The notes under the pieces: generated by a model | What the model was told of the DNA's origin: nothing | Databases searched by the model: none | Seen by the model: the letters and a program-made list of their open reading frames with translations, nothing else | Translations under genes and position numbers: made by a program | Shown: positions 45,694-54,977 of the stretch, piece by piece | Layout of the letters: every line of letters starts with the position of its first letter | Numbering within the stretch: position 1 is the stretch's first letter | Source: Actinomycetota bacterium | GTDB taxonomy: Bacteria > Actinomycetota > Acidimicrobiia > Acidimicrobiales > Palsa-688 | NCBI GenBank assembly: GCA_021323695.1 | Contig: JAJPKN010000063.1 | Span: 1-64,000, forward strand | Direction: 5' to 3' | DNA: 64,000 nucleotides

Positions 45694-48656
45694 TGGCAGA
45701 GCAACCACCTGAGGGCCAAGCGACCGGCGGCCAGCCCCCCGCTGGCCCGCCTCCCGCCAGCCCGCCGCAGGCCTCGTCCGGCGGCGACGGAGCCGCCGGT
45801 TCGGGCCCGGCCAGCCCGCCCCCCGGGGGCCCCGGCCAGCCGGCCGCCGTCCCCCCTCCGTCCTGGGGCGACCAGCCCACCGCGCCGTCGTACTCTGGCC
45901 CGTCGTACTCTGGGCCACCCGCCCCCCCGCCGTCCTTGGAGCAGTCCTCCGAGCAGCCGGTGGCCTCCATGTCCTACGCCACGGACTGGCACCCCCCCGG
46001 GTGGCAGGCGCCGGCTGACCAGGCGTGGGGCGGCTCTCCAGGCGCCAGCCCCGCCACCTCGGGCGGCCCTTGGGAGCCCGCCCTGCCCGTCGACGCCGTC
46101 TTGGTGGCTTCGGCCCAGGGCCAGCCCGAGGCCCCCCTCCCGGCGCCGGGCGCCTACGGGGGCGACTGGGGCGGCAACGGCTTCGGTACGCCGGGAGCTG
46201 AGGCCCCTGGGCCGGGCGGCGAGGGGCCAGGCAGCGAGCCGGTCGTCGAAGTGGTCCCCCGGTGGGAAAAGAGGAAGCCCCGGCCGTTCTGGGAGCGCTC
46301 GCGCCTGTTGGTCCTCATCGCCGGTGTCTGGGGAGTGCTTTTCTGGTACGCCGTATCTTCCGACCCCCTGCTCTCCATACGGGACGGCCTGGTCCAGACC
46401 TGGAACGCCAAATGGTGGTTGGCAGTACTGTTCGCCGCCGAGCTGGCCCGCCAGGTGCACTACCTGGTGAGCGAGCACTGGGGGTGGTGGAACCACTTCT
46501 GGCAGGACCGGTTCTTCGGCACCGTCAGCCAGCGCACGGGCAAGCTCAACGACTGGAACCGTTACCGCTCCAAGCGGGTGTTCGTCGTGCTGGTGGTACT
46601 GGCCGCCATCGCCATCATCGCCGGGGCGGTCGAGCAGGAAAACCCGGTCACCGCCTTCTTCTCGTTGCCAGGGCAGATCCTGGGGGCCTTGCCTACGTTC
46701 TTGGTCGTCATTTTCTACATGCTCTTCGGCGTCGCCCAGTTCGTTGGCATCTTTTGGTACCTTTCTCGCGGCGGCGTCGAGACCTACATGCCCGACGACG
46801 TAAAGACCCGTTTCTCCCACGTCTGGGGCCAGGACGCAGTCCTGGAACGGGTCAAGGAATCGCTGGTGTTCCTCGAGGATCCCGAGTCCATCGAGTCCAA
46901 GGGTGGTTATGTGCCAGGGGGCATGTTGCTCTGGGGCCCCCCGGGGACGGGCAAGACCCTCATGGCCGAGGCCGTCGCTGGCGAGACGGGCAAGCCTTTT
47001 GTCTTCGTAGAGCCCAGCGCCTTCATCAACATGTTCATAGGCATCGGGCCGCTCAAGGTGAAGGGCCTGTTCCGCAAGCTGAGGAAGTTGGCTGTGCGCT
47101 ACGGCGGGGTGATCGTTTTCTTCGACGAGGCCGACTCCCTCGGCAACCGAGGGTCGCTTTCGCCCGGGGGCATTTTCGGGCCGGGCGGCGTGCAGGGGAT
47201 GGGGGCTTGGCCCTGGTCGGTGGGGGACTGCCACGGGGGTGCCTACCTGTCGGGCCACAGCCTGAGCGCCCTGCTGGACAGTTCGACATGGCACGACCGC
47301 TCCGCTGCCCCAGAAGAGCGCAGACGGCTGAGGGACTGGTTCTTCATGGGGGGAGGCGGCAATTCTTCCCCGGGGACGTTGCAGGCCCTGCTGGCCGAGA
47401 TGTCCGGCTTGTCCAAGCCGCGAGGCTTTTTCAACCGCTACGGCCGGCGCCTGCTCGGGATGAAGCCCAAGCCACCTCCAAAGTACCGCATCCTCATAAT
47501 GATGGCGACCAACCGGCCCGACTCGCTGGACGAGGCGATGTTGCGGCCCGGCCGTATCGACCGGATATACAAGGTCGGCTACCCGTCCAAGGCGGGCCGG
47601 GTGCGGACCTATGAGGGCTACTTTGCCAAGGTCCAGCACGAACTGACCCCCGAGGACATAGACAAGCTGGCCACCATCACTCCCTACGGCACCGGGGCCA
47701 CCATCAAGGACCTGGTCAACGAGTCGCTCATCGTCAGCTTGCGCCACGGCCACGACAAGATCACCTGGTCCGACGTCTTGGAGGCCAAGAGGCTGAAGGA
47801 ACTGGGGCCGCCCGAGGACGTGGAGTACGTCGAGCGCGAGCGCCACGCCGTGGCCGTGCACGAGGCCTGCCATGCGGTGGTGGCGTTCCTGGTGCGCAAG
47901 CACCTGGAGATAGACCTGGCCACGATCGAAAAAGGCGGCACCTACCTGGGCATGGTGTCGTCGATCAAGCCTGAGGACCGCTTCACCTCTTGGCGCAGCG
48001 AGTTCGAGGCGGACGTCATGGTGAGCCTGGCCTCGCTGGCGGGCGAGCGTTACTTCTTCGCCGGTGACTCGTCCTCGGGCGTCTCTGGTGACCTGGAGGC
48101 AGCTACGGCCATTGCCGGCCTCATGGAAAGCCGTTGGGGCATGGGCTCGACCATCGCTTCGCACGCCGCCCAACGCCGCTTCGGGGGTGGCTGGCCAGGC
48201 CAGGAGGACGCTACCGACGGCCTGCTCCGGGGGGAGATGGGCCGGAGGATCGAAGAGAGGCTCCACGAGCTGCTGGAACGCACCGAGGATCTCCTGAAGG
48301 AGCACAAGGCCCAGGTGTTCGCCCTCGCCCATGCGCTGGAGACCCACAAGACCCTGAGCGGCGAGGACGTAGAGGCCGTGATCGAGGGCAGGCTCAGCCG
48401 GGGCATAGACGGCCGGGTGTACAAGTCGGAGCGGTTCATGGAGGTCTTCGGCCAGTACCACGAGCACCTTTTGGAGGCCCACGTCCGCCGGGCGCGTGCC
48501 TCGGTCCCGCTCCCCCAGCCGGCCGACTGGGCCCCGGAGCTGGCCTTGGCCGCGGTGGCCACGGGCAGTGGGGACGGGGACGGCCACGCGCTGGTAGCCG
48601 GCAGTGGCGATGGCTGGCCGCCAGCCAGCCCCGCCAGCACGGCTGGGACTGGCTGA
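45693..48656 (+). CDS. FtsH-like membrane AAA+ zinc metalloprotease, divergent
   Basis: A 987-residue protein. Residues 1-190 are Pro/Gly/Ser-rich and presumably cytosolic. Hydrophobic segments at about 205-225, 240-258, 303-320 and 330-358 anchor it. The AAA+ domain has Walker A GPPGTGKT (about 414), pore-like FINMFIGIGPLKVKGLF, Walker B VIVFFDEAD, ATNRPD and arginine-finger region RPGRIDR. About 125 residues separate Walker B from ATNRPD, against roughly 50 in FtsH, so an extra 75-80 residue segment is inserted. The M41 motif HEACH (about 723) and a downstream Asp in SGDLEAAT complete the zinc site. It is coupled to the lipoprotein gene before it and probably degrades membrane proteins. Confidence 0.88.
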   Translation: MAEQPPEGQATGGQPPAGPPPASPPQASSGGDGAAGSGPASPPPGGPGQPAAVPPPSWGDQPTAPSYSGPSYSGPPAPPPSLEQSSEQPVASMSYATDWHPPGWQAPADQAWGGSPGASPATSGGPWEPALPVDAVLVASAQGQPEAPLPAPGAYGGDWGGNGFGTPGAEAPGPGGEGPGSEPVVEVVPRWEKRKPRPFWERSRLLVLIAGVWGVLFWYAVSSDPLLSIRDGLVQTWNAKWWLAVLFAAELARQVHYLVSEHWGWWNHFWQDRFFGTVSQRTGKLNDWNRYRSKRVFVVLVVLAAIAIIAGAVEQENPVTAFFSLPGQILGALPTFLVVIFYMLFGVAQFVGIFWYLSRGGVETYMPDDVKTRFSHVWGQDAVLERVKESLVFLEDPESIESKGGYVPGGMLLWGPPGTGKTLMAEAVAGETGKPFVFVEPSAFINMFIGIGPLKVKGLFRKLRKLAVRYGGVIVFFDEADSLGNRGSLSPGGIFGPGGVQGMGAWPWSVGDCHGGAYLSGHSLSALLDSSTWHDRSAAPEERRRLRDWFFMGGGGNSSPGTLQALLAEMSGLSKPRGFFNRYGRRLLGMKPKPPPKYRILIMMATNRPDSLDEAMLRPGRIDRIYKVGYPSKAGRVRTYEGYFAKVQHELTPEDIDKLATITPYGTGATIKDLVNESLIVSLRHGHDKITWSDVLEAKRLKELGPPEDVEYVERERHAVAVHEACHAVVAFLVRKHLEIDLATIEKGGTYLGMVSSIKPEDRFTSWRSEFEADVMVSLASLAGERYFFAGDSSSGVSGDLEAATAIAGLMESRWGMGSTIASHAAQRRFGGGWPGQEDATDGLLRGEMGRRIEERLHELLERTEDLLKEHKAQVFALAHALETHKTLSGEDVEAVIEGRLSRGIDGRVYKSERFMEVFGQYHEHLLEAHVRRARASVPLPQPADWAPELALAAVATGSGDGDGHALVAGSGDGWPPASPASTAGTG

Positions 48657-48875
48657 GCTGGCTGAGCAGCCACTGGAGGCCACTGCAGGCCACTGGAGGC
48701 TCGCCTGCTCGGCCTGCCCGACAGGTCCGCCGCCTGGGGATGCCTGGTCCGGGGGCGTCCCCAGGCGGTACCCCAAGGAGTGCCCCAAAAGGTGCCCCGG
48801 GCTGTGCCCCAGGAGGTGCCGGGGGGGAGGTGGCCCGGCCGGTGACCGTCCCGGCCCTGGGCATGCCCGAGTTGC

Positions 48876-48891
48876 TCGAACGTAAGTTCGA
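48876..48891. promoter_or_regulatory. LexA/SOS box
   Basis: TCGAACGTAAGTTCGA is a perfect match to the actinobacterial SOS box TCGAAC-N4-GTTCGA. It ends 9 bases before TATGAT (48901-48906), itself 6 bases before the imuA' ATG, so it covers the -35 region. DNA damage should relieve LexA repression of the imuA'-imuB operon. Confidence 0.9.
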
Positions 48892-48912
48892 TAGCCCGGC
48901 TATGATGGGGGG

Positions 48913-49662
48913 ATGGCCTACGAGGCGGGAGCGGTGGTGGAGCGCGCAGCTGGCGCCGTCCTCGCTCGGGACCGGGCGCTGCCGCTGGCTGCCGCATTGG
49001 CCCCTCTTTTCCCCACGGGGGGGTTGCAGAGGGGGGCCACGGTGTCAGTCGGGGCCGGGCCGGGAGGCGCTCCCGGGGCTACTTCTTTGGCCCTCGCCCT
49101 TTTGAGCGCCCCCAGCGCCGGCGGCTCTTGGTGCGCCGTCGTAGGGGTGCCCGAGCTGGGGTTCGTGGCTGCCGACCAGTTGGGGGCTGACCTGGGGCAC
49201 CTGGTCCTCGTCCCTACCGCCGGGCAGAAGTGGCCGGTGGTGGTGGGAGCGCTCTTGGAGGGGCTGGACCTGGTGGTCCTCCGGCTGGCGGCCGAGCCTC
49301 GCCCGGCTGCTGCCCGCCGGTTGGCGGCTCGCGCCCGTGAGCAGGGGGCCGTCCTGGTTGTGATGGGGGCGGCCTGGCCTGGCGTAGACGTACGCCTGCA
49401 GGTGGTGGCCACCCGCTGGCGGGGCCTCCAATGTGGCCACGGGTACCTGTGGGGCCGGGAGATGGAGGTGGTGGCCAGTGGGAGAGGGGCGGCCTCCCGG
49501 GAGCGCCGGGTGCAGCTGTCCTTGGGCGCCGGCGACTTGGGCACCGGGGGCCTGGGCACCGGGGGCCTGGGCACCGGGGGCCTCCTCCCAATGGCCGCCC
49601 CTCCCCAGCCGCCCGTGCCCCGGCCGCTGGCGGCCGGCGGCCCGACTGGCCTCGCCAGCTGA
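48913..49662 (+). CDS. imuA': ImuA'-like mutasome accessory protein
   Basis: A 249-residue RecA-like-fold protein of the actinobacterial ImuA' type, which works with ImuB and the polymerase DnaE2 in damage-induced mutagenesis. The central region (LAAALAPLFPTGGLQRGATVSV, WCAVVGVPELGFVAADQLGADL, LVLRLAAEPRPAAARRLAARA) fits the family. The C-terminus has three GTGGL units encoded by 15-base repeats. ATG 48913 follows TATGAT by 6 bases and has no true SD, so a leaderless mRNA is likely. The SOS box sits directly upstream and imuB follows. Confidence 0.82.
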   Translation: MAYEAGAVVERAAGAVLARDRALPLAAALAPLFPTGGLQRGATVSVGAGPGGAPGATSLALALLSAPSAGGSWCAVVGVPELGFVAADQLGADLGHLVLVPTAGQKWPVVVGALLEGLDLVVLRLAAEPRPAAARRLAARAREQGAVLVVMGAAWPGVDVRLQVVATRWRGLQCGHGYLWGREMEVVASGRGAASRERRVQLSLGAGDLGTGGLGTGGLGTGGLLPMAAPPQPPVPRPLAAGGPTGLAS

Positions 49663-49700
49663 GACGACGGCGGTCCCAGAGGCAAGGGCTGTTGAGGCCT

Positions 49701-51521
49701 GTGCAGCCGGTCCAGACGGGTGCGGGTACCGCCTCGGGTGAAGGCACGGCCCTGGCGGGCGAGGCGGGCCTGCCGGGGGTGGGGGCGGGCCCGCCCGGTA
49801 ACGGCAGCGAGGCCCCGGCGCGCACCCTCGTCGCTATCTGCCCTGACTGGGCTGTGATCGTTGCTGGCCGCCCGCCTTCCGCCCCGGTGGCCGTCGTCTC
49901 GTCCAACCGGGTCACCTGCCTTTCACCGGCGGCCCGAGCCCAGGGGGCACGAGTTGGCCAGCGCCGGCGGGAGGCCCAGGCGCGCTGGCCCAACCTGGAG
50001 ATCTTGGCTAGCGACCCCGGCGCCGAGGCTCGTTGTTGGGAGCCGGTGGTGGCCGCGGTAGAGGCTTTCGCCCCCGGGGTCGAGGTGCTCGAGCCGGGAC
50101 AGGTTGCCCTGGCTTGCCTTGGGCCTTCTCGTTATTTCGGAGGAGACCGTGCCCTCGCTTTGAAAGTGGCGGCGGCTGTCGAAGGGGCGGTCGCTCGGGT
50201 GGGGCACCGGCCCGCTGCACCCGCTGACCGGCCCGGCGCCAGTAGCGGGCGAGGCCCAGACGGGCAGGCGGCCTCTGGCTGGCAGGGTTGTTGCCGGGTC
50301 GGGGTGGCTGACGGCCTGCCGGCGGCTGTGCTTGCGGCCCACCTGGCTGGGCCGGGCAGCCCCGTAGTGGTGCCGCCGGGCAGGAACCGTGACTTCTTGG
50401 CACCACTGCCGGTCAGCGTCCTTGCCCTCTCCGGCCTGCGCCAGCCGGGCCCGGCCCGGGGGGCAGCGGAGCCGGCAGCCCTGGTTGACCTTTTGGTGCG
50501 TCTCGGGGTCAGGTCCCTCGGGGAGCTTGCCGCCCTACCGGCCCCAGCCGTGCTGGGCCGGTTCGGGGCTGAGGGCCTGTGGGCACACCGGTTTGCCAAC
50601 GGTTGGCCAACCAGGCCGCTCCAGCCTCGGCCCTTGCCAGCGGACTGGGCCGTGTCAGAGCGGTTTGACCCCCCGGCCGAGCAAGCCCAAGCCGTTGCCT
50701 TCGTGGCCCGGGCCCTGGCTGAGCGGCTGCAGGCCCGCCTCGGCCGGGAGGGCCTGGTATGTACCCGCTTGGCCATCGAGGTGGAGACCGAGCGGGGGGA
50801 ACGCTTGCGCCGGAGCTGGCGCCAGCAGGGGGCCATTGGGGCCGGCGCGGTCGCGGAGCGGGCCCGCTGGCAGCTGGAGGCCTGGGCCCAGGCACGCAGG
50901 GAGGCAGGTGGGGCCGAGGCCCCCTCCCGGGCTGGTACCGCCAAGTTGTCCCTCGTCCCCGAAGAGGTGTGCCCCGATGATGGCCTCCAGCTTGGGCTTT
51001 GGGGGCAGGAGGTTGGCGTGGCCGGCCGGGTGGCCCGCGCCCTCGCCCGGGTGCAAGGCCTGCTTGGCCCCGGGGCGGTGCTGAACGGGGTGCTCCAAGG
51101 TGGGCGCGATTACGCCGGGCAGGTGCGCCTTGCCCCCTGGGAGGGACCTGCCCCCGGGCACGTCCCGGCCCCGGCGGCCAGCTTGGCCCCACCCTGGCCC
51201 GGGCGCCTCCCAGGGCTGGCCCCCGCCCTGGTCCACCGCCCGCCTCTGGTGGCCCAGGTGACAGACCGTGCCGGCCAGGCCCTGAGCGTGAGCGGGCGCG
51301 GGCTTCTCAGCGCCCCACCTGCTTGGTTGGTGGTAGGGGACGGCAGAGGAGCGCGCCGGTCCGCGGTCGTGGCCTGGGGTGGGCCCTGGCCGGTTGAGGA
51401 GCGGTGGTGGGACGGGGGCGGGCGCCGTCGGGCACGCCTGCAGGTCTGCACGGCTGGGGGAGGTGCCTACCTGTTGGCGCGCGAACAGGGGCGCTGGTGG
51501 GTGGAGGCCACCTACGACTGA
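49701..51521 (+). CDS. imuB: ImuB-like Y-family polymerase homologue
   Basis: A 606-residue Y-family polymerase-like protein. ARTLVAICPDWAVIVAG starts the palm; the second acidic pair of active Y-family enzymes is not seen, as in ImuB. Helix-hairpin-helix-like LVRLGVRSLGELAALPAPAVLGRFG and the beta-clamp-binding motif QLGLWG (about 430) match ImuB, and the C-terminus includes RGLLSAPPAWLVVGDG. The start is uncertain: GTG 49701, TTG 49692 or upstream. It is 38 bases after imuA' and under the same SOS promoter. It should bridge DnaE2 to the clamp; dnaE2 is not in this window. Confidence 0.86.
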   Translation: MQPVQTGAGTASGEGTALAGEAGLPGVGAGPPGNGSEAPARTLVAICPDWAVIVAGRPPSAPVAVVSSNRVTCLSPAARAQGARVGQRRREAQARWPNLEILASDPGAEARCWEPVVAAVEAFAPGVEVLEPGQVALACLGPSRYFGGDRALALKVAAAVEGAVARVGHRPAAPADRPGASSGRGPDGQAASGWQGCCRVGVADGLPAAVLAAHLAGPGSPVVVPPGRNRDFLAPLPVSVLALSGLRQPGPARGAAEPAALVDLLVRLGVRSLGELAALPAPAVLGRFGAEGLWAHRFANGWPTRPLQPRPLPADWAVSERFDPPAEQAQAVAFVARALAERLQARLGREGLVCTRLAIEVETERGERLRRSWRQQGAIGAGAVAERARWQLEAWAQARREAGGAEAPSRAGTAKLSLVPEEVCPDDGLQLGLWGQEVGVAGRVARALARVQGLLGPGAVLNGVLQGGRDYAGQVRLAPWEGPAPGHVPAPAASLAPPWPGRLPGLAPALVHRPPLVAQVTDRAGQALSVSGRGLLSAPPAWLVVGDGRGARRSAVVAWGGPWPVEERWWDGGGRRRARLQVCTAGGGAYLLAREQGRWWVEATYD

Positions 51522-51551
51522 GCCCGGCCAGCGGTTGCTAGCGTTGCCAGG

Positions 51552-52394
51552 GTGAAACTGGCCACTATCCGTACCGCTGGGGGCACGACGGCTGCGGTCA
51601 GGGTGGACGAAGAGGCCGGCCAAGCAGTAGAGGTGGGCGCCCCCGACGTAGGCGCCCTTCTCCGCCAGCCGGGCTGGGCCGAGGTGGCAGCCGCCGCTCG
51701 CGGCCCGAGCCACCACCTGGCCACCGTGAGCTATGCCCCCGTAGTCCCCAACCCCGGCAAGGTGGTCTGCGTGGGGCTCAATTACCGTTCTCATTTGCGC
51801 GAGCAGGGGATGGCCCCGCCTGCCTACCCGACCTTGTTCGCCAAGTACTCGTCGACTTTGACGGGTGCCAACGACACAATTGTGCTCCCCGAAGCCTCCC
51901 GGGCGGTGGACTGGGAAGTCGAGCTGGCCATAATAGTGGGCACCGCCGTCAGGCGGGCCGACGCCGACGCGGCCTGGTCGGCTATAGCCGGTTATTCGGT
52001 GATGAACGACATCAGCATGAGGGACTGGCAGTACCGCACGAGCCAGTTCCTCCAGGGCAAGATCTTCGACCGCTCGAGCCCCTTTGGGCCGTGGTTGGTG
52101 ACCAGGGACGACCCGGCCGTGGACGAGGCGGGGATGGAGCTGTCCTGCGAGGTCGACGGCGAGGTCGTGCAAGAGGGCCGCACCGACGACATGGTGTTCG
52201 GCCCGGCCGAGCTCGTGTCGTACATATCGGGCGCGGTCACCCTTTTGCCCGGCGACGTGATCTCGAGCGGGACCCCGGGGGGCTGCGGGCACTGGCGCAA
52301 GCCGCCCAGGTACCTGGAGGACGGCAACGTCGTAGTCTCGCGGGTGGCAGGCCTGGGCGAGTGCCGCAACGCCTGTCGCCGGGAAGGAGGCTGA
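51552..52394 (+). CDS. fumarylacetoacetate hydrolase family protein
   Basis: A 280-residue FAH-family enzyme (2-keto-4-pentenoate hydratase / acylpyruvase type). The C-terminal catalytic domain has KVVCVGLNYRSHLREQG, PTLFAKYSSTLTGAND, DWEVELAIIVG (metal Glu residues), NDISMRDWQ and ISSGTPGGCGHWRKPPRYLE. The GTG at 51552 has TAGCGT 7 nt upstream and no SD, a leaderless pattern. An aldo/keto reductase gene follows 5 bases after its stop. The pair may take part in catabolism of an aromatic or sugar acid. Confidence 0.9.
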   Translation: MKLATIRTAGGTTAAVRVDEEAGQAVEVGAPDVGALLRQPGWAEVAAAARGPSHHLATVSYAPVVPNPGKVVCVGLNYRSHLREQGMAPPAYPTLFAKYSSTLTGANDTIVLPEASRAVDWEVELAIIVGTAVRRADADAAWSAIAGYSVMNDISMRDWQYRTSQFLQGKIFDRSSPFGPWLVTRDDPAVDEAGMELSCEVDGEVVQEGRTDDMVFGPAELVSYISGAVTLLPGDVISSGTPGGCGHWRKPPRYLEDGNVVVSRVAGLGECRNACRREGG

Positions 52395-52399
52395 CCACC

Positions 52400-53386
52400 A
52401 TGGAACAACGCCAGCTGGGCAAGACCGGCCGCCGGGTGAGCGTCATCGGGCTGGGCTGCTGGCAGCTCGGTGCGGACTGGGGAGACGTGAGCGAGGCTCA
52501 GGCCATGGCCACCCTCCACGCGGCGGCCGACGCCGGGGTCACGTTCTTCGACACGGCTGACGTCTACGGTGACGGCCGCAGCGAACGCTTCGTAGGGAGG
52601 TTCCTGGCTGAGCGGCCGGAGGCAGGCGTCACCGTGGCCACCAAGTGCGGCCGCCGAGTGGCCCAGGACCCGGCCAACTACACGCCCGGTGCGCTGCGGG
52701 CGTGGGCGCAAAGGAGCCGGGAGAACCTCGGCCTCAGCACCATCCCCCTCACCCAGCTGCACTGCCCCCCTGACCCGGTCTACGAAGACGACCGGGTCTT
52801 CGACGCCCTGGACGAGATGGTGAGCGAAGGGCTGATCGGGGCCTACGGCGTCTCGGTCGAGACGGTTGCCCAGGGCTTGCGAGCCATCCGGCGGCCCGGG
52901 GTGGCAACGGTGCAAGTCATATTCAATGCCTTCCGCCTGAAGCCCCTGGACGCGCTGTTGCCGGCCTGCGCGGCTAGCGGGGTGGGCGTCATAGCACGCG
53001 TCCCGCTGGCGTCGGGCCTGCTGTCGGGGCGCTATGACGAGACGACCACCTTTGCCCCCAACGACCACCGCAACTACAACCGCCACGGCGAGGCCTTCGA
53101 CGTGGGCGAGACCTTCTCAGGCGTCCCTTACGGCCTGGGCGTGGCGGTGGCCCGGCGGTTGGCCAAGACCGCAGTGCCCGAGGGTTGGTCGCTGCCCGAG
53201 GTCGCCCTGCGCTGGTGCGTAGACGCACCGGGGGTGACAACGGTCATCCCGGGGGCCAGGCGGCCCGAGCAGGCCGTTGCCAACGCGGCCGTGGGCAGCC
53301 GCCCGCCCCTGCCCCCGGAGGTGGCCGAAGCCATCCGGGCCGCCTACGACCAGGAGGTACGCCCCTTGGTCCACGACAAGTGGTAG
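52400..53386 (+). CDS. aldo/keto reductase
   Basis: A 328-residue NAD(P)H-dependent aldo/keto reductase. The (beta/alpha)8 fold shows the catalytic tetrad: Asp and Tyr in FFDTADVYGDGRSE, Lys in VATKCGRR and His in LTQLHCPPDP. GVSVETVAQGLRAIRRPG, VIARVPLASGLLSGRY and TTVIPGARRPEQAVANA are typical of the branch. ATG 52400 is preceded by GGGAAGGAGG. The last 43 bases overlap the convergent PAP2 gene. Substrate unknown. Confidence 0.92.
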   Translation: MEQRQLGKTGRRVSVIGLGCWQLGADWGDVSEAQAMATLHAAADAGVTFFDTADVYGDGRSERFVGRFLAERPEAGVTVATKCGRRVAQDPANYTPGALRAWAQRSRENLGLSTIPLTQLHCPPDPVYEDDRVFDALDEMVSEGLIGAYGVSVETVAQGLRAIRRPGVATVQVIFNAFRLKPLDALLPACAASGVGVIARVPLASGLLSGRYDETTTFAPNDHRNYNRHGEAFDVGETFSGVPYGLGVAVARRLAKTAVPEGWSLPEVALRWCVDAPGVTTVIPGARRPEQAVANAAVGSRPPLPPEVAEAIRAAYDQEVRPLVHDKW

Positions 53387-54141
53387 GCACGCCCGAAAGC
53401 TTCCACGGCTGCCACGGACACCACGGTGGTGCCCAGGCCCGCAGCCACGTCCAGCAGGAAATGGTTCCCGGTAGCCAGCACGTCCCACGCGGTCACCAAC
53501 GGGTAGAGGGCGGCCAGCCAGGCCACGGCCCGGCGGGCCGGCCCCTGGCCCCATAGGCGCCACACCACGAGGGCCGACCACACCGCCCAGGCCATGTGCA
53601 ACGAAGGCATGGCCGCCAACTGGTCGGCGTGGGAGACCAGCTCGTTGTGCCACCCACCGATGCCGGGGTACTTGCCCACCACGTCGACGAAACCGGCGAG
53701 CATGCGGGGCGGCGCCAGGGGGTAGGCCCAAAACACGGCAAAACCGACGAGGTTGGCTACCACTAGGTAGTTGCGCAGCGGCCGGTAGAGATCAGGGCGC
53801 GACCACCATGCCCAGGCGACGAGGCCCAGGGTCACGACGAAGATGGCGTTGTCGTAGAAGTTCGAGGCGACCTCGGCCAGCAAGGGGTGGCCCACCAGCC
53901 AGTGGTCGAGCGGTTTTTCCACGGCCAGGCCGTGGCGTTGCTCGAAGGAAAGCAAGGCCACGGCGTGGCGGAGGGCGAGGCCCTTGCGCAGGGGCGCCAG
54001 GTTCTGCAACCAGTCGTAGATCCACACCAAGAAAGCGACCACGGCCAGTTCGGCCAGCAACGGGCTACGCGAGCGCAGCCCCGTGCCCGGCGTCGGGGCC
54101 GGGAGCGACGGCGCGGCGCGTTCGCTCACTTCCGCAGCCAT
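53344..54141 (-). CDS. PAP2-superfamily membrane phosphatase
   Basis: A 265-residue membrane protein with about six hydrophobic segments. The PAP2 motifs are AYPLAPPRML, PSLHMAWAVW (His) and GNHFLLDVAAG (His and Asp), like those of bacterial homologues of inositol phosphorylceramide synthase. It may dephosphorylate lipid phosphates or transfer a head group. ATG 54141 has TAGGCT 8 nt upstream, consistent with a leaderless mRNA. The C-terminus overlaps the aldo/keto reductase gene on the other strand. Confidence 0.85.
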   Translation of the reverse strand: MAAEVSERAAPSLPAPTPGTGLRSRSPLLAELAVVAFLVWIYDWLQNLAPLRKGLALRHAVALLSFEQRHGLAVEKPLDHWLVGHPLLAEVASNFYDNAIFVVTLGLVAWAWWSRPDLYRPLRNYLVVANLVGFAVFWAYPLAPPRMLAGFVDVVGKYPGIGGWHNELVSHADQLAAMPSLHMAWAVWSALVVWRLWGQGPARRAVAWLAALYPLVTAWDVLATGNHFLLDVAAGLGTTVVSVAAVEAFGRAYHLSWTKGRTSWS

Positions 54142-54298
54142 TGGGCCGGAGCCTAGCGGCCCGCGCCTGGCGGGTGGGTGCCGCGCCCGGTTGGCTCGGG
54201 CCGGTGCTCTTGGCCTTTGCTGCGGGCCAGGCGGGCCGTGGGCTCGGGGGGCAGCCAGGTAGGCGCCGCCGGCCGGTGCCGGCCGGTATGCTCCCCGC

Positions 54299-54736
54299 GT
54301 GCGTGCCCTCCTGCAACGGGTCTCCCAGGCATCGGTGAGCGTGGACGGCCAGGTCGTGGGCAGCATTGGCCCGGGGCTGTGCGCCCTGGTAGGGGTCTCA
54401 CGCCACGACGGCCAACAGGCCGCCCACCGCCTGGCGAAGAAGATCTGGCAGCTTCGGATCTTCGCCGACGAAGCCGGCAACATGAACCGCTCGGCGGCCG
54501 AGCTCGGGCTCCCGGTGCTGGTGGTGAGCCAGTTCACCCTGTACGCCGACACCAGCCGGGGCCGGCGGCCGTCGTTCGTCGACGCGGCCCCACCGTCGGT
54601 GGCCAGTTCCCTGGTAGGACAGCTTGTGGACCAGTTGAGGGCTGCGGGGGCAGTGGTGCACACAGGCCAGTTCGGCGCCAAGATGCAGGTCAGCCTGGTA
54701 AATGACGGCCCGGTCACGGTGATGGTGGAAACTTGA
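54299..54736 (+). CDS. dtd: D-aminoacyl-tRNA deacylase
   Basis: A 145-residue DTD, which frees D-amino acids from mischarged tRNA. MRALLQRVSQASVSVDGQVV, the catalytic SQFTLYADTSRGRRPSF and the NDGPVTV proline motif (usually NxGP) are present. GTG 54299 follows TATGCT by 6 bases with no SD, so a leaderless mRNA is likely. Single-gene unit. Confidence 0.95.
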   Translation: MRALLQRVSQASVSVDGQVVGSIGPGLCALVGVSRHDGQQAAHRLAKKIWQLRIFADEAGNMNRSAAELGLPVLVVSQFTLYADTSRGRRPSFVDAAPPSVASSLVGQLVDQLRAAGAVVHTGQFGAKMQVSLVNDGPVTVMVET

Positions 54737-54977
54737 CAACGGCTGCCACGCAGCGGGCTGCTGCTCGTACGTCCAGTGAGCACCGGTTTTCTCCCCGTGC
54801 TCAGGGCACAGGCACCCTGGCCTGGGCCGCGGTCGTTAACTTGACGGGCTGGGCCGGCAATATGTATCTTCCTGTTTTCAGAGGAACAGGTCCGGCAACT
54901 CAGGTATTGCCGTAAATCGCACTTTGCACCGGCGTTGTGCCGAGTGCGCAGGTGCCGCTCTACAGGGGGTTTTAGCT

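Noticed and set aside
45210-48788. Open minus-strand frame of nearly 1,200 codons
   Set aside because: It lies antisense to the FtsH-like, lipoprotein and following regions, whose plus-strand frames show clear AAA+ and HEACH motifs. GC-rich third positions produce such long antisense frames.
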